Below, one piece after another: positions 25,401 to 36,528 of a stretch of 64,000 bases of DNA (position 1 is its first letter; each line of letters starts with the position of its first letter). The notes under the pieces were generated by a model, which saw only the letters and a program-made list of their open reading frames with translations, searched no databases and was not told where the DNA came from. A program made the translations under genes and the position numbers. This DNA comes from Ulva prolifera. Lineage: Eukaryota > Chlorophyta > Ulvophyceae > Ulvales > Ulvaceae. The DNA lies in contig CM041198.1 in the NCBI GenBank assembly GCA_023078555.1, positions 12,181,374 to 12,245,373 on the forward strand, in the 5' to 3' direction.

Positions 25401-28400
25401 GTGCGCTCAACATATGACTCAAGAATGCATCAGCGGTTTATGCAGACTCTTGTAAAAGGGCATGGCACAGATACCCTTGAAGCACTGTGGTCTGGTTTAT
25501 TTCTGTCGCTGCCGCTTCTGGTCACACAGGCAGTGTCAACTTCGGATCATGCTATGCCATAGGCTAGCACAAGCTCTGCAGGGCACACACATGTATGAAA
25601 CCGCTTTCTATGTTGCTGTGCAGAGCACGTGTCAATGCTCTTCTTCTGTGTGATGGACATGGCCACAATTGATCCGATGTACCAGTACTCCCTCTCGTAC
25701 TTCGTCAATCTCTTCCTTCGATCTATCAATGATGCACCAAAGAGTAAGGACGTTCCCACCAGACTTGAGCTTCTTGAAGAGCACTTCTCATACTTCCTGT
25801 TTATAAATGTGTGCCGCTCGCTGTTTGATCGGCACAAGCTTTTGTTTGCCTTCAAGCTGGCGTTGGTACAAGAGCCTGTGGCCCCTGTGCTGCTCAATTT
25901 TCTGCTCACTGGTGGCATATCCATGGAGAATGCACATGTGAACCCACTTGCGGGTGCCATGTCTGACAAGAGTTGGGGAGAGGTCTGCCGGTTGACTGAA
26001 CTTTCTGGGCGATATGAAGGTCTTCGGGAGAGCGTCGCATCCGATCCATCACAGTGGCAAAAGTATGACACCTGCTTCTGCTGATAGACTCACGCTTTCA
26101 CAGTCTTAAAATGTCCAGTTGCCAGGACCGATCAATGTCCATATGGGCATTGTGCTTGTGAGATATGCATCAAATTGATCAGTCTGTAGGATCATCTCTG
26201 CGAACAATCCCCAGGAAATGGAGTTCCCTCTCACAGACCTGAACGAATTTGAAAAGCTCGTCTTGCTTCGAGCCCTCAGACCAGACAAAGTTGTCCCAGG
26301 AATGCAGAATTATGTCATCAGTGTCATGGGCAAAAAGTATATCGAGCCCCAGGAATTCAAGCTGGAACCGATCTATGCTGACTCTGAGGCAGCTGTCCCA
26401 CTCATCTTCATCCTATCTCCTGGGGCTGACCCCATGGCAGACTTGCTTATGTTTGCCGAGGAGAAGGCCAAGCGTGTGGAAGCTGTGAGTCTCGGACAAG
26501 GACAGGGACCTGTTGCAGAATCTTGGATTCGGGAAGGTCTACGTGACGGCTTTTGGGTCGTGCTACAAAACTGCCACCTTGCAAAGACGTTCTTACCAAG
26601 GTTCGCCACAATGCCCTTCACAATAGCAGATGCGCCAGTGCTAATGCTGGTGCCAGTGCTGGTGAGACACACCAAACGTTCCAGGTCGAGGCAGCTTGGA
26701 ATGAACTTGTGAATGTTGCGCTGATTGATTTTGCAAATCGGTCAAGGCTGCATATATGTGGACTGCAGGTTGGAACAGATGTGCGAGAAAGAGCTGATGG
26801 CGGAGGATGTCAACCCAGACTTCCGCTTGTGGTTGACATCATACCCGTCACCAATCTTCCCGATTGCCATCACTGAAAGTGGCATGAAAATCACAAATGA
26901 AGCACCAGCAGGTCTCCGGGCTGGACTGGAGAGGATATACAAAGCTGACCCCGTCAACGATCCACGGTTCTTTGAAGGTTGCAAAAAAGAATCTGAGTTC
27001 AAAGCCATGATTTTCAGCCTGGCATTCTTCCATTGTGTGATAGTGGGGCGCAAAGCATATGGACCTGTTGGTGCGAGACAGTCTGAATATAAGAACATTG
27101 ACAACTTGCAACATCAGTGGCATGGTGATGTTCATGGATTTTCAGGCGCTGTCCACTATCAGGATCTTGAAGGACTGCGTACGGCCCACGTGTACCGTGT
27201 ATGTATCTATATCAATGTGTGCAGTAAATGCAGGATGGAATATCCCATATATGTTCAATGAGAACGATCTGCGGATCTCCATGCGACAGCTCAGGATGTT
27301 CCTAGACGAGTATGAAGACGTGCCCTTGGATATGCTGACCTACACCTGCGGCGAATGCAACTATGGAGGCAAGGTTACTGATGGCAAGGACAGGCGGACT
27401 TTGATGACCATCCTGTCTGACTTCTATAATGAACAAGTCGAGGGAGACCTATCTCTTTCACCATCCGGGCTGTATGTGATTCCACGTACAGGTAGCTATG
27501 GAGCTTACCTGAAATACATGGCGACATTACCCCTGACTGAGAATCCAGAGGTGTTCGGCCTCCACGAAAATGCCACTGTTACCAGATCACTGCAAATGAC
27601 TCAGCAGACATTAGACACACTTCTGCTCAGCCAGCCCAGGGACAGTGGGAGTGGTGGGGGGCCAGCTGGTATATCGTCTGACACAGTTATTTTCAATACT
27701 GCTGCCGACATACTTGACAAAATTCCTCAATTATTTGATGTAGAAGAGGCACAACGCAAACACCCAATAATGTATAATGAAAGCATGAATACCGTTCTTG
27801 TACAAGAGCTTGGCAGGGTGAACGTGTTGCTGACGGAAATCATGAACAGCTTGAAAGAGCTGCAACGGGCAGTGAAAGGCCTTGTTATCCTTTCATTGCA
27901 CCTGGAGCAGGTGCGCAGCACGAGATGTGAGACTCCAGACCGTGCCTCTGTAGAATTAATTTCACTTCACCCGTACTGATCGCATGTAGGTTGGAGACAG
28001 TTTAGTTGTTGGCAAGGTGCCTGAGAGTTGGCTCGCCAAATCTTTTCCATCTTTGAAGCCACTTGGACCATACATCAAGGTCTGAGCTTCAGAGCGCGGT
28101 CAATTGCATCCACGCAGCACCTTGGTATCACCAGTGTATAGTCACATGTAAACAGTACTGTGCAGGAGGTGATTGAGCGATGTACTTTCTTTAGTCGGTG
28201 GGTCGACGAAGGCCCCCCTGTTGTGTTCTGGCTCACAGGTGTGTCTCTCGAAACTCTTGCCTGACAGTCCGTAGGGGGATGAAATTTATGCAATGCAGCA
28301 CATCAGGGCAGACTTGTTGGATGTACTCAGGATTCTTTTTCACACAAGCCTTCCTCACGGGTGTTAAACAAAATTTTGCACGGAAGTACACAATTCCCAT

Positions 28401-28785
28401 TGACACAGTTGATTTTGATTTTGAATTCAAGGATCGCGAAGATGACGGCAAGCAAGCTCCGGGTGATGGAGCATTTGTGAATGGTGTGTGGCCGCTCACG
28501 TCACCAAGTGAGACGTCTGCTAGCACGCATTCTGCAGACCTCTTCATCAATCATTTGCAGCAATGTGCAGGAATGTTCTTCGAGGCCGCCGCTTGGGACT
28601 ACAACAGTCATGAACTGTGCGAATCGCAGCCAAAAGTCCTATTTTCTCCTGTCCCTATCATCCATTTCCAAGCTAAAAAGGTTGAGGAAATGTTGGAATT
28701 TGTTCACTACACGTGCCCAATGTATAAAACTTCAGAGAGGCGAGGCGTGTCCCTCACAACCAGCTGCTTGTGCTGTTGATATGAA

Positions 28786-28871
<86 letters not shown>

Positions 28872-29049
28872 GAGAAGGTCAATTCGGCCTGAAGCAGATG
28901 ATATCAAAACTCATCCCTTGTCTCCAGGAATTCTTTCGACCACTGGACACAGTACAAACTTTGTTCTCGATGTCAAAGTTCCAACACATCTAGGCCAGAA
29001 GCACTGGATCAAAAGGGGAACCGCAATGTTGACTAGTTTAGACAATTAG
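10201..29049 (+). CDS. Axonemal inner-arm dynein heavy chain, DNAH3/7/12-like
   Basis: Motor subunit of a single-headed inner dynein arm of the cilium; it hydrolyses ATP to slide doublet microtubules. About 19 kb and over 30 exons. Exons joined in frame at the 5' end: 10201-12012, 12087-12500, 12582-12820, 12920-13121, 13202-13513, 13694-14488, 14565-14720, 14769-15068, 15307-15603, 15681-16104, 16311-16421, 16496-16826 and a 37-nt exon 16900-16936. The last two are 28331-28744 and 28928-29049 (stop TAG). Two introns are long (about 21.95-22.74 kb and 24.39-25.07 kb). Assignment to the DNAH3/7/12 group rests on the C-terminus: ARKYTIPID followed by a [11 protein letters not shown]-type block, then [18 protein letters not shown] and a terminal HWIKRG. 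The start is uncertain: 10201 is the first good ATG of a frame open from 9988, and an acceptor GTGCAG lies just after it. Confidence 0.93.
16496..21164 (+). other. Dynein motor AAA1-AAA4
   Basis: AAA1 has an intact P-loop, [10 protein letters not shown], at 16510-16539 and a Walker [10 protein letters not shown] near 16660. AAA2 has HGLMLVG followed by a non-canonical WSSIKTS at 17815-17838, where a P-loop is expected; see findings. Its [13 protein letters not shown] motif lies near 17920. AAA3 has GPTGTGKS at 19107-19130 and Walker B LVDDLNMP near 19305; [12 protein letters not shown] follows near 19628. AAA4 has GLGGSGRQS at 20574-20600, the usual axonemal form. The part ends in the [14 protein letters not shown] junction, spliced from about 21043 to 21185. 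Confidence 0.9.
21174..23520 (+). other. Dynein stalk and microtubule-binding domain
   Basis: Coiled coil CC1 runs through about 21380-21760 (heptad-like, Glu/Ala/Lys-rich). [18 protein letters not shown] follows at 21869-21922. A long intron of about 780 nt splits the microtubule-binding domain, which resumes with [19 protein letters not shown] near 22739 and [15 protein letters not shown] near 22912. The returning helix CC2 begins with [20 protein letters not shown] near 23090 and continues to about 23500. Confidence 0.85.
28745..28927 (+). other. Last dynein intron, GC-AG type
   Basis: Only a GC donor (exon ...CGAG then GCGTGT) gives the phase needed by the single fitting acceptor CTCCAG before GAATTC. 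The joined product reads [19 protein letters not shown], the conserved dynein sequence. The nearby GT dinucleotides give the wrong phase. Confidence 0.75.
28792..28870 (+). repeat. (TG)n microsatellite inside the last dynein intron
   Basis: About 39 TG units with no interruption. The resulting Val/Cys and His/Thr frames on both strands are artefacts. Confidence 0.95.
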
Positions 29050-29500
29050 ACCCCTCAAGGATCTGTACATGTGGAACACCGCGACAATGAAGATCTAGCC
29101 TTCAGGTATTGGAGAATGCACGGGGTACAGCCCTGGACATTGCTCAAGTAGGCGTCACAGCAAGATATACGGTCGGCGCCACCCCAGCCACAAGGCCCTG
29201 GGTTTGGCGCTGTTCATCTACTCCATCTAGTTTAATGAAGAATTGCGCAGTTCCAAAGCCGACACTTTTTAAGCTTGTAAGTTTATGTGCTCACAGAATT
29301 ACGTGTTGGGAAGATGGGCCATGCGAACCATAATCCAACGAGCACCAAGCAATAATGCGATTTCCACTGGACGTACCCAATGAGATTGCATGTAGCCCAT
29401 TTCGTTTCTATGGTTGTCCAAAGTTGAAACTGTTCAAGGTTGAGGGTTGCCGATATCAAAGCTCTTCCTAGAACAGCTGGCTCGCTTGCTGCCCAAAGGC
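29050..29500. other. Convergent intergenic region
   Basis: Lies between the 3' ends of the dynein gene (plus) and the channel gene (minus). No coding sequence seen. Confidence 0.45.
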
Positions 29501-32171
29501 TCAACACATGGAGCCAAAGCACTGCTGACCTGACAATGGAAGTTGCCGGACCTTATTGGCGCTAGCAAATACACGCTGCAAAGCCGCTCGCGTAGCCAGC
29601 TGATGGTTGCGTTCAGAGTTTGTTTCAACCAAAGTCTTGCTGCTGCCCGTGTTTCTCTGTATCTCAGCGACAGACTTGCCCAATTTTGCCTGGTTTAACT
29701 CCAGTATATCCGACTGCACCAACAATAAGAAGTCAGCAATAAAGCTGCAGGTGAAGATTTGGTCCATATCAATGCCAGGTACCTTGGCCAGCATCATCTC
29801 CAGAAGCGCCTCCAGACGCGCCAACCTTGCTGGTAAATTGGGCTCAGGGCTCTGTGCTTTAGTATGGACAGACGCCACAGTGCCATGAGAAACTTCTTGC
29901 AGCATTTCTGATGCTTTGATGGTGGAGACCAGTCCCTGTTGCCTTGAAATCTTTTTGCTTTCTGCTGACGTTTCCTGCCCCCCAGAATCCTGGAGCTCTC
30001 TAGACTCGTTGCTGTCTTCATTGAGCAGGCCCGATACCCTGGGCTGATTATGCACCTGCTCGCCTCGCCTGCAATCAAATCAGTGGTTGATCCACCTCCC
30101 TGATCGTCATGGCGACATCAGTAGGCACGCGTTTCGGCAACGTACAGCATTTCTGCATTCTGTAAGACTGCTGCAGCACTTGCCCCGTCATCTCGCATGC
30201 ATAATCCAAGCTGCTCATTGCTGAGACACATAATATCGCAATTGCTCAGCGCAACAGCACTGTTTGCTCTTACATCCTCACAGACCAATCCAAGCATTCC
30301 GAAGAATGAGCCTTGCGTCAACATGTCCTCTATGAGACCATCACTTGAGATGATCGCCACCTTGCCTTTCTGACAGATGTACAGAGAATCAGATGCATCT
30401 CCAACGCGGAAGATTTGCTCCCCTGTGAAGCAGGCAAGACCGTGAGCATGCCGTGTACCTGACAGTTGAGTGCACAGGTGGAAAATTGCATTTTGTAAAG
30501 GCCATTCTTCTCTTGACACTGCTACAGATGAAGATCGCAGGATTTGCAGTCGCACCTGCCAGGAAAACATACAGGAGAAGGCCCCGCGCCAAAGACTCTA
30601 AGAAAACAGGCTGAACACCATTGAAGAGCGGAATTTTTGCCAGCGTGGGACTATACAGCTCTCTGGCCATCTCTATAGAAAGTGGAGTGGGCAGCGTGCT
30701 GATCAGGTGCATCAGGTCCGGGCCTGGGTGGCTATACGATTGTAGGAAATCATAATACTCCTGTAACCAGTTGGCAGGTAATGCGACACCCGTGCATATA
30801 GCTGTAACGCAAAAAAGCTGATGAGTGATGCTTGGAACAGCACTATGTACCGGCAATCAGAGAAACCATGCCTGCACTCGTGCCTGAACCCGGCTGGAGA
30901 CATTCAGATATCTCATGGAGTCCTGCATCAGCTCTGCCTTTTGCTGGTGCCTCACTGCTGTTGCATTCAGGTTGCTGACAAGAAGCGCCATATTGCCTGG
31001 ACATGCAGCAGCACTGAATGCATTGACGAGGGTACTGATGAACGATGTCATACTGCGAGATGCATACCAACAATGGTTGCATAGAAGTTCGCCCCCAGTA
31101 CGAGCATCACACTGCATTGGTCCTCCAGTCATGACACACATTGTGATTTGGCATATGGCACCATGTGACTGTGATCATACCTACAGAATACTGTCTCCAC
31201 ATTATTCTGTGGATTGATGTTATCGCCGACCATCAATAGGAAAGACCTGCACAGTCTATGTCTATGTTTTCATCGCTCAAAGAAAGCAGAAGGCTCAACG
31301 CAGTCACTAGAACATCTCACCCATAGAAGCATCGGAGGTATGCATCCAACAAATTGCCATTTGTTGGGATGGAGAATATTTCCTCTGGATTGTAAACTAT
31401 TAAGAGATGCCTACACGTAGAAATCCTGAGTGAAATGCACAGGCGGCACGCACAAATGTGTCCGTTTGGTCCACGGCAAAAATAATATTGTGACAGAAGC
31501 ACTGGTCCCTGAAACATGATGCTGAAACATCTGGCTGCCCCGCATCTGAGCAGTTGGTTTCAACATACCATATACAAGCTGTCCAATGTGCGATAAGGCA
31601 CATCATGCACATGAGACGGAAAATCCTGAAGACGTTTGCATTCTTGATCTTCTCCAGGAACCGTAGGAGGCGGCCCAGGCGCAGCAGCCGTGGAGTCTAC
31701 AACAGCAGAGGTTGACGAAGTGGTTGACGAGGTGGACCACTTTCAGAGCGACAGCATGACAGGGTACCCACCTTGAACATCGCCAGATACTTCAGTGACT
31801 CACTACCGTTGATTCCAAACATCAGAATGATGTACTCCAGTGGAAGGCTAGCTGCACAGTCGATTGGAAACCAGGTTTGCATGTAATGCTTGACAATTTT
31901 GGCGCCATCACGCACAACGACGCCTTGTTCGTTCACATAAGCGGTGCGGAATGTATAGAAAACATCCATCACAAAAAGGACATCCACACAATCCTCCAGT
32001 CTGGACTGTAAGACTGACTTTTGGTAGAAAAATGCTGCTTCATGAGGGACAGATACTGCAAACATACCACCTTATGCACATGCCTGACGCCTGACAGTTC
32101 GAAGGATAGATCTACAATTCGACGGACCTGCATTGTAGATTACAAATGCTAAAATCAAGAAGTCCCAGTAC
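29501..32171 (-). CDS. Cyclic-nucleotide-gated type cation channel (partial, N-terminus unresolved)
   Basis: Six-helix channel of the CNG/HCN/plant CNGC superfamily, in the plasma or ciliary membrane. S1 is in exon 32171-32128 (YWDFLILAFVIYNA). It splices in phase to 32055-31772 with S2-S3: VPHEAAFF, DVLFVMDVFYTFRTAYV, WFPIDCAASLPLEYI. S4 starts at 31696: PRLLRLGRLLRFLEK, four regularly spaced Arg, then S5 HWTACIWY. The pore joins LRCFYG to SFLLMVGDNINPQNNVE, so the filter reads VGDN (31230-31219). S6 and the C-linker follow (ISTLVNAFSAAACPGNM; EYYDFLQSYSHPGPDL; LPTPLSIEMARELY). The cyclic-nucleotide-binding domain starts at 30422: GEQIFRVGDASDSLYIC, GSFFGMLGL. The C-terminal exon (about 30055-29501) contains a short Leu/Ala-rich helix, LARLEALLEMMLAK. 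The exon between S5 and the pore and everything before S1 are not resolved. Confidence 0.8.
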
Positions 32172-33359
32172 CTGCAAGCTGCCAGTACTGTTTGCTCATG
32201 CAAACGCCGTTGATGGAATACATGTAAAAAATGACATGCAGCTGAAGCAACTTTGGGAGGTGCATGCAGTCCTTGTGATTACCTGCGACGCCAATCAGTT
32301 GGTAGTACAATGGGAAGGTGATTATCAAGCCATCTAAAGAAGTTCACAAGTTTTGTTGATGACTTTCTATGGCGGCGATGGCGCAAATGGCGCGATGCTA
32401 AGCTGTGGACGGATTCACGGTTTCCCGGCTCGTTGTAATCCTGCAGAAGACGATGTTTGAATTGACGTCCACAATGCTGTACAGCACATGGGTCAAGAAT
32501 GTACCTGGAGAATCTCTGGGAGATTGAATGTGACTAGGCCTGTCTCTGCCTTGGGCTGTATGCACAGAGCATTGACATGCACGTTATAAATCATACAAGA
32601 ATTTTTGTATGGATTGGATGGCTTGGTCTGTCCTCAAGCTAGGACGGCCGGGGCTACCTGATGATTGCCAAATCCAGTGAAATGCCTAGCTTTGGGCCGT
32701 AACGCACCTTCACATTTCCTATCGGTGCTGATGCAGCACTAATTTTGTGCATGTTGCAACAAGTGCCAAACGGTACGACGTCCTCGACAAGCGCGTCACA
32801 GCGTCACCGCCCCGGTAATTGCACACCCCACGCTTGACACTCTATGCGCATCCCGGCATACCTAGAACATTCAAGCTTGACACCATGCGACTACACAATG
32901 ACTTCAGAGAAAATCAGACGCTTGCTGCAATCAGAGCAAACATGGGCCGGGCAATATCTCGCGAGATACTGAACACGCATGACCCATTCAGCATATACAT
33001 GTACAACACGAAGTTGTGAGGGATGAGATGACCTAACATGCAGAGATCGGTCCTGGGTCGTGCACTCGGGGTTCAGACTTGCGCGGCCCCCCGCTGCGGG
33101 GAGAACAATCTCGTGGCCGTGGCCTGTGTCTATCAGTATCTGTTGAGATCGCACACTGCTGCTGCGCGCAGCTCAAGCACGAGCCACAGCGATAGATAGA
33201 CGTTGGACGCATGGCTCGACTGGCATGTCACCGTCTGGCGTGTGCCTCCGGCGTGTCCCCTTCTTTGCGCTCCGCCAGTGTAGCGCGTTGCCGAAGGTCG
33301 AATCGCGCTGTTCGCTGAGCTGAAGCAACGAACATCATCCAGGGCCTGATTATTTTTGC
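32172..33359. other. Divergent intergenic region
   Basis: Lies between the minus-strand channel and plus-strand dihydroorotase. The N-terminal exon(s) of the channel must be in its left part but cannot be identified. No other gene is recognised. Confidence 0.4.
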
Positions 33360-34618
33360 ATGTTTTCGCGTTGCATCCACACAGCATTTTCTGGACTTGC
33401 AGACATGCGTTCAGCACGCCCCGAAGTATGTCGACTGAGACTTGTGCAGCTTGCTTGCGTCCGTGATCGAAAGGCTCACATTCAGCGCCGAATACTCACC
33501 AAGTGCGCGAATATGCGTGCAATGATCGGTGCATGGGATATGCAGTTCTGTACTGAGGCACAGCAGAACTGATTCTGTTTTGCAGGGCTCAGCAGCTGGT
33601 CATTACCAAGCCAGACGACTGGCATCTGCACCTGCGTGATGGGATTGACATGGTTAGTGCAGTGCCCCATTCGGCTTCAACATTCCGCCGTGCAGTCATC
33701 ATGCCAAATTTGGTGCCGCCTGTGACCAATGGTGCAATGGCCATGGCGTACCAAAAGCGCATTTGTGGTGCCATACCATCGGGCGCAGATTTTAACCCTC
33801 TCATGACCTGCTACCTTACAGACAAAACCACTCCTGAGGATGTTGAAGCTGCACATGCAGACGGAGTGGTAGCATTCAAGCTGTATCCTGCTGGTGCCAC
33901 GACCAATTCTGATTCTGGTGTTACTGATATGAAATTCGTGCTTCCAGCTCTGAAGGCAATGGAAGAAATTTCGATGGTTCTTTGTGTCCATGGGGAGGTC
34001 ACAGACCCTGACATAGATATCTTTGACCGCGAGAGAGAGTTCATTGCACGTCGCTTGGACCCATTGCTTCAGCAGCTGCCACAGCTACGGATTGTCATGG
34101 AGCATATTACGACCAAAGATGCAGTCGAGTTCGTGTTAGCAGCTGGTGAAAACGTGGCAGCTACAATCACTCCTCAACACATTCTACACAACCGCAATTC
34201 GCTTTTTCAGAAGGGTTTACGGCCTCACTTCTGGTGTCTACCAATCCTCAAGCGTGAAGAGCATCGCGAGGCAGTGTTCGAAGCCGCGACATCCGGAAGC
34301 AAACGATTTTTTCTTGGGACAGATTCAGCTCCACATCCACGCGGTGCAAAAGAGAGTGCATGTGGGTGTGCAGGTATTTTCAGTGCACCAGTGGCTCTGC
34401 CTCTTTACGCACATGCATTTGAGGCTGCTGATGCACTGGGCAGGCTGGATGCTTTCGCAGGCCAGAACGGGCCCATATTTTATCGACTGCAGCCAAATTC
34501 TGAAACCGTGACATTAGTGAAGGAGCCATGGACAGTGCCTGAATCATATAAATTTGGTGACAGCGTAGTGGTACCTATGTGGGCAGGCGAGAGGCTGGAC
34601 TGGGCGATAAAGAGCTGA
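33360..34618 (+). CDS. PYR4: Dihydroorotase (class II, PyrC-type)
   Basis: Zinc enzyme that interconverts carbamoyl-aspartate and dihydroorotate in pyrimidine synthesis; plastid- or mitochondria-targeted in plants. Exons 33360-33425 and 33593-34618 join in phase (intron GTATGT...CTCAG) to give 363 residues, close to E. coli PyrC (348). The first exon encodes 22 residues rich in Arg/Ser/Ala (MFSRCIHTAFSG) that could begin a transit peptide. Metal site: PDDWHLHLRDG with the HxH at 33623-33631, the carboxylated Lys in AFKLYPAGATTNS, His in VLCVHGEV and VMEHITT, and the catalytic Asp in TDSAPHPR. Stop TGA. All active-site blocks are present. The C-terminal PWTVPESYKFGD is typical of the family. 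Confidence 0.95.
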
Positions 34619-34677
34619 CGTTTATACCGGCCTGTCGGTCCTGAGTTGCAACTGTTACAATTATGTGTCCATAGCAT

Positions 34678-36075
34678 CTAAATTGAGTTCACGGATTGGC
34701 AACTGACACAGCCAAATCGCCATCTCACATGAAAAACGGCGATTGCGTCCTGATCATGGTGTGCTGGGGCCTGGTTGGCTTTGGTAAGATTGTGGCAAAT
34801 CGCATTGTCCGTACTCTGGCTCTTGTGTTCTTCCACCGCTTCCTGGTTGTCACAGCATACTCGCCTGGAGGGCCTTGTGGGATTCCTGCACAACCTCTTT
34901 GCATGTCAACCCCGTTCTGCCATGGGAGACACTATGAAAGCATTTGGCAAGACTTGCCTGTTGACTCTGCCATACTTGCAGCGGCAGCGCTCCCCCATGC
35001 ACCCGCACATGCAAGGGAGTCCCCTCGCATCAATGCTCGAAGTAATCCTCCGTTGAATGCGTTGCCACAGCCTGTAACGTCAACCACACTGCATGAAGTT
35101 GCTGGGACGTGAATGACAGGTTCACCCTGCCTTGCCAGCAGGGCCCCGTCAGACCCCATTCTGATGACAACAGTGCGCCCTCCAGCATTCACCAATTGTT
35201 GTATCATCTACACAGACACACTATGTCACGCACATGAGCACAGAGCCACATGCATACATTGCCATTTGATCTTTTGTGGTCCAGCCAAGATAAACATGGA
35301 GCAATTGACACCTGTTCTGGATCCTGCGTTCCAAGCATCGACTCTGCCTCGACCAGATTTGGGGAAAACAAGTCAACCGCATTCAGTAGCTTCTGCAGTC
35401 TCTTCATGGATATGGGCCGGCTGGCTTGCGTGAATGTTTCTGCGGACAGCCATGGAAGCTGTGATCCCGGCGGGGATGCAATCCCCGTGGTGTTTCCATC
35501 AGAGCCTGGCGCACTGGAGCGTGTCTTCAATGATCTCAGCAGATCAATCTCAAAGTGTTCGGGATGAACACCAATGTGATAAGCTGACGATTGCTTCAGC
35601 ATTGGCGCCATCATATTCCACGAAGGACGCAGCATGGAAGCATACAGTGAATCGTCAGGGTATCGTGTCCTCCATACCTGTGTACGTAGACCATCAGCCT
35701 CAAAAACCTGCCATGCACGTGGTGCGGCACGTTCTAATTGTATCAGGACTTGTGTGGCTACCCCATAGCGCTTGAGCCAATCAATGGTGCCTGCAGGGCA
35801 GTCAGACCCAATGGCAGCGGACAGCCCAACATTGGCTGCGGTCTCCCCACAGACCTGGAAACCGAACACACTCTGTGGCCCTGCAGCATCCACACTCGGC
35901 TCTGGTTGACCGGAGATGCTCTGGCTGCATTGGAAGCGACGTTGCCAAAGCATACCACGCTACCTCTGATCCCGATTCATAGCAACCCACCTCCGCCACC
36001 CAGCTGACCCATCATCGTCCGGCCATCATGAGTCACAATGTCATCGATAATGATACTGAAAAACACTGCATCCAT
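34678..36075 (-). CDS. PfkB-family kinase-like protein, Mak32 type
   Basis: Ribokinase/PfkB fold. Exon 1 is 36075-35991 (start [17 protein letters not shown]), exon 2 is 35880-35312 and exon 3 is 35207-34954; all join in phase. The first junction restores [14 protein letters not shown], the Gly-rich N-terminal PfkB signature. Exon 2 carries [15 protein letters not shown]. Exon 3 carries [13 protein letters not shown] and the second signature [18 protein letters not shown]. The catalytic Asp of the usual GAGD motif is Asn here, as in Mak32-like members, so substrate and even kinase activity are uncertain. The last exon, between about 34900 and 34678, could not be fixed. It is convergent with the dihydroorotase gene. 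Confidence 0.8.
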
Positions 36076-36528
36076 CACTTCTCGCCTCTGGAAAGGCCCT
36101 CGCACGGACGATCTACCAGGTACTCCGGGGTGGCTACGCGCTCGTGCGCCAATGTGATGCGGACATTGCTGTAACAGCCGAAAATATGGAATGACGGGCA
36201 GTGTGTGACGTATTCCGACGGTGATGTATTATGATCGCCCGTCCCGTCTTGTGAAGCCGGCGCCCTTGCACCACAATGGCGCATAGTCGCGAGGACCACC
36301 TTTCTTGTCGCAAATCATCACCTCGCCAGATTGATGCAAGGGTAGGCGCGAAAGACGGTGCCTGTGCACAGGGTTAGGTTACGAGCTTGCACTTTTTTTA
36401 TAGACACAGAGCGTAGCAGCGGTCATCGCATGCACCTGTACGTCGCCAGTGCTGTCGCAGCCAGGACAGAGTCTCTGTTGACGTGGCATGCGCCAGCGCT
36501 TTGTGAAGTTTAACCAAGAAGCACAGCA
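36076..36528. other. Divergent promoter region, PfkB-like / CWC27
   Basis: About 450 bp between two divergently oriented start codons (36075 minus, 36529 plus). It probably serves both genes. No element is recognised beyond a short T-run at 36393-36401. Confidence 0.4.

Larger units (their letters stand above)
23521..29049 (+). other. Dynein AAA5, AAA6 and C-terminal domain
   Basis: AAA5: [28 protein letters not shown] and [16 protein letters not shown] (23550-23800), then [18 protein letters not shown] and [16 protein letters not shown]6: [20 protein letters not shown] (near 25080), [14 protein letters not shown] (near 25650) and [13 protein letters not shown] (near 26410). C-terminal domain: [16 protein letters not shown] (near 26826), [19 protein letters not shown] across the intron 27071-27231, and the HSTNFV / HWIKRG end. 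All elements are present and in frame at the junctions checked. Confidence 0.9.

Noticed and set aside
28707-29049. Frames of Val/Cys and His/Thr repeats near the end of the dynein gene
   Set aside because: They arise from the intronic TG tract; only the [10 protein letters not shown]...HWIKRG part is dynein coding.
30118-30150. A possible GC-donor intron in the channel gene before the C-terminal exon
   Set aside because: A canonical GT donor (ACGC then GTGCCT) with the acceptor GGCGAG gives an equally good in-frame join, so no unusual intron needs to be assumed.
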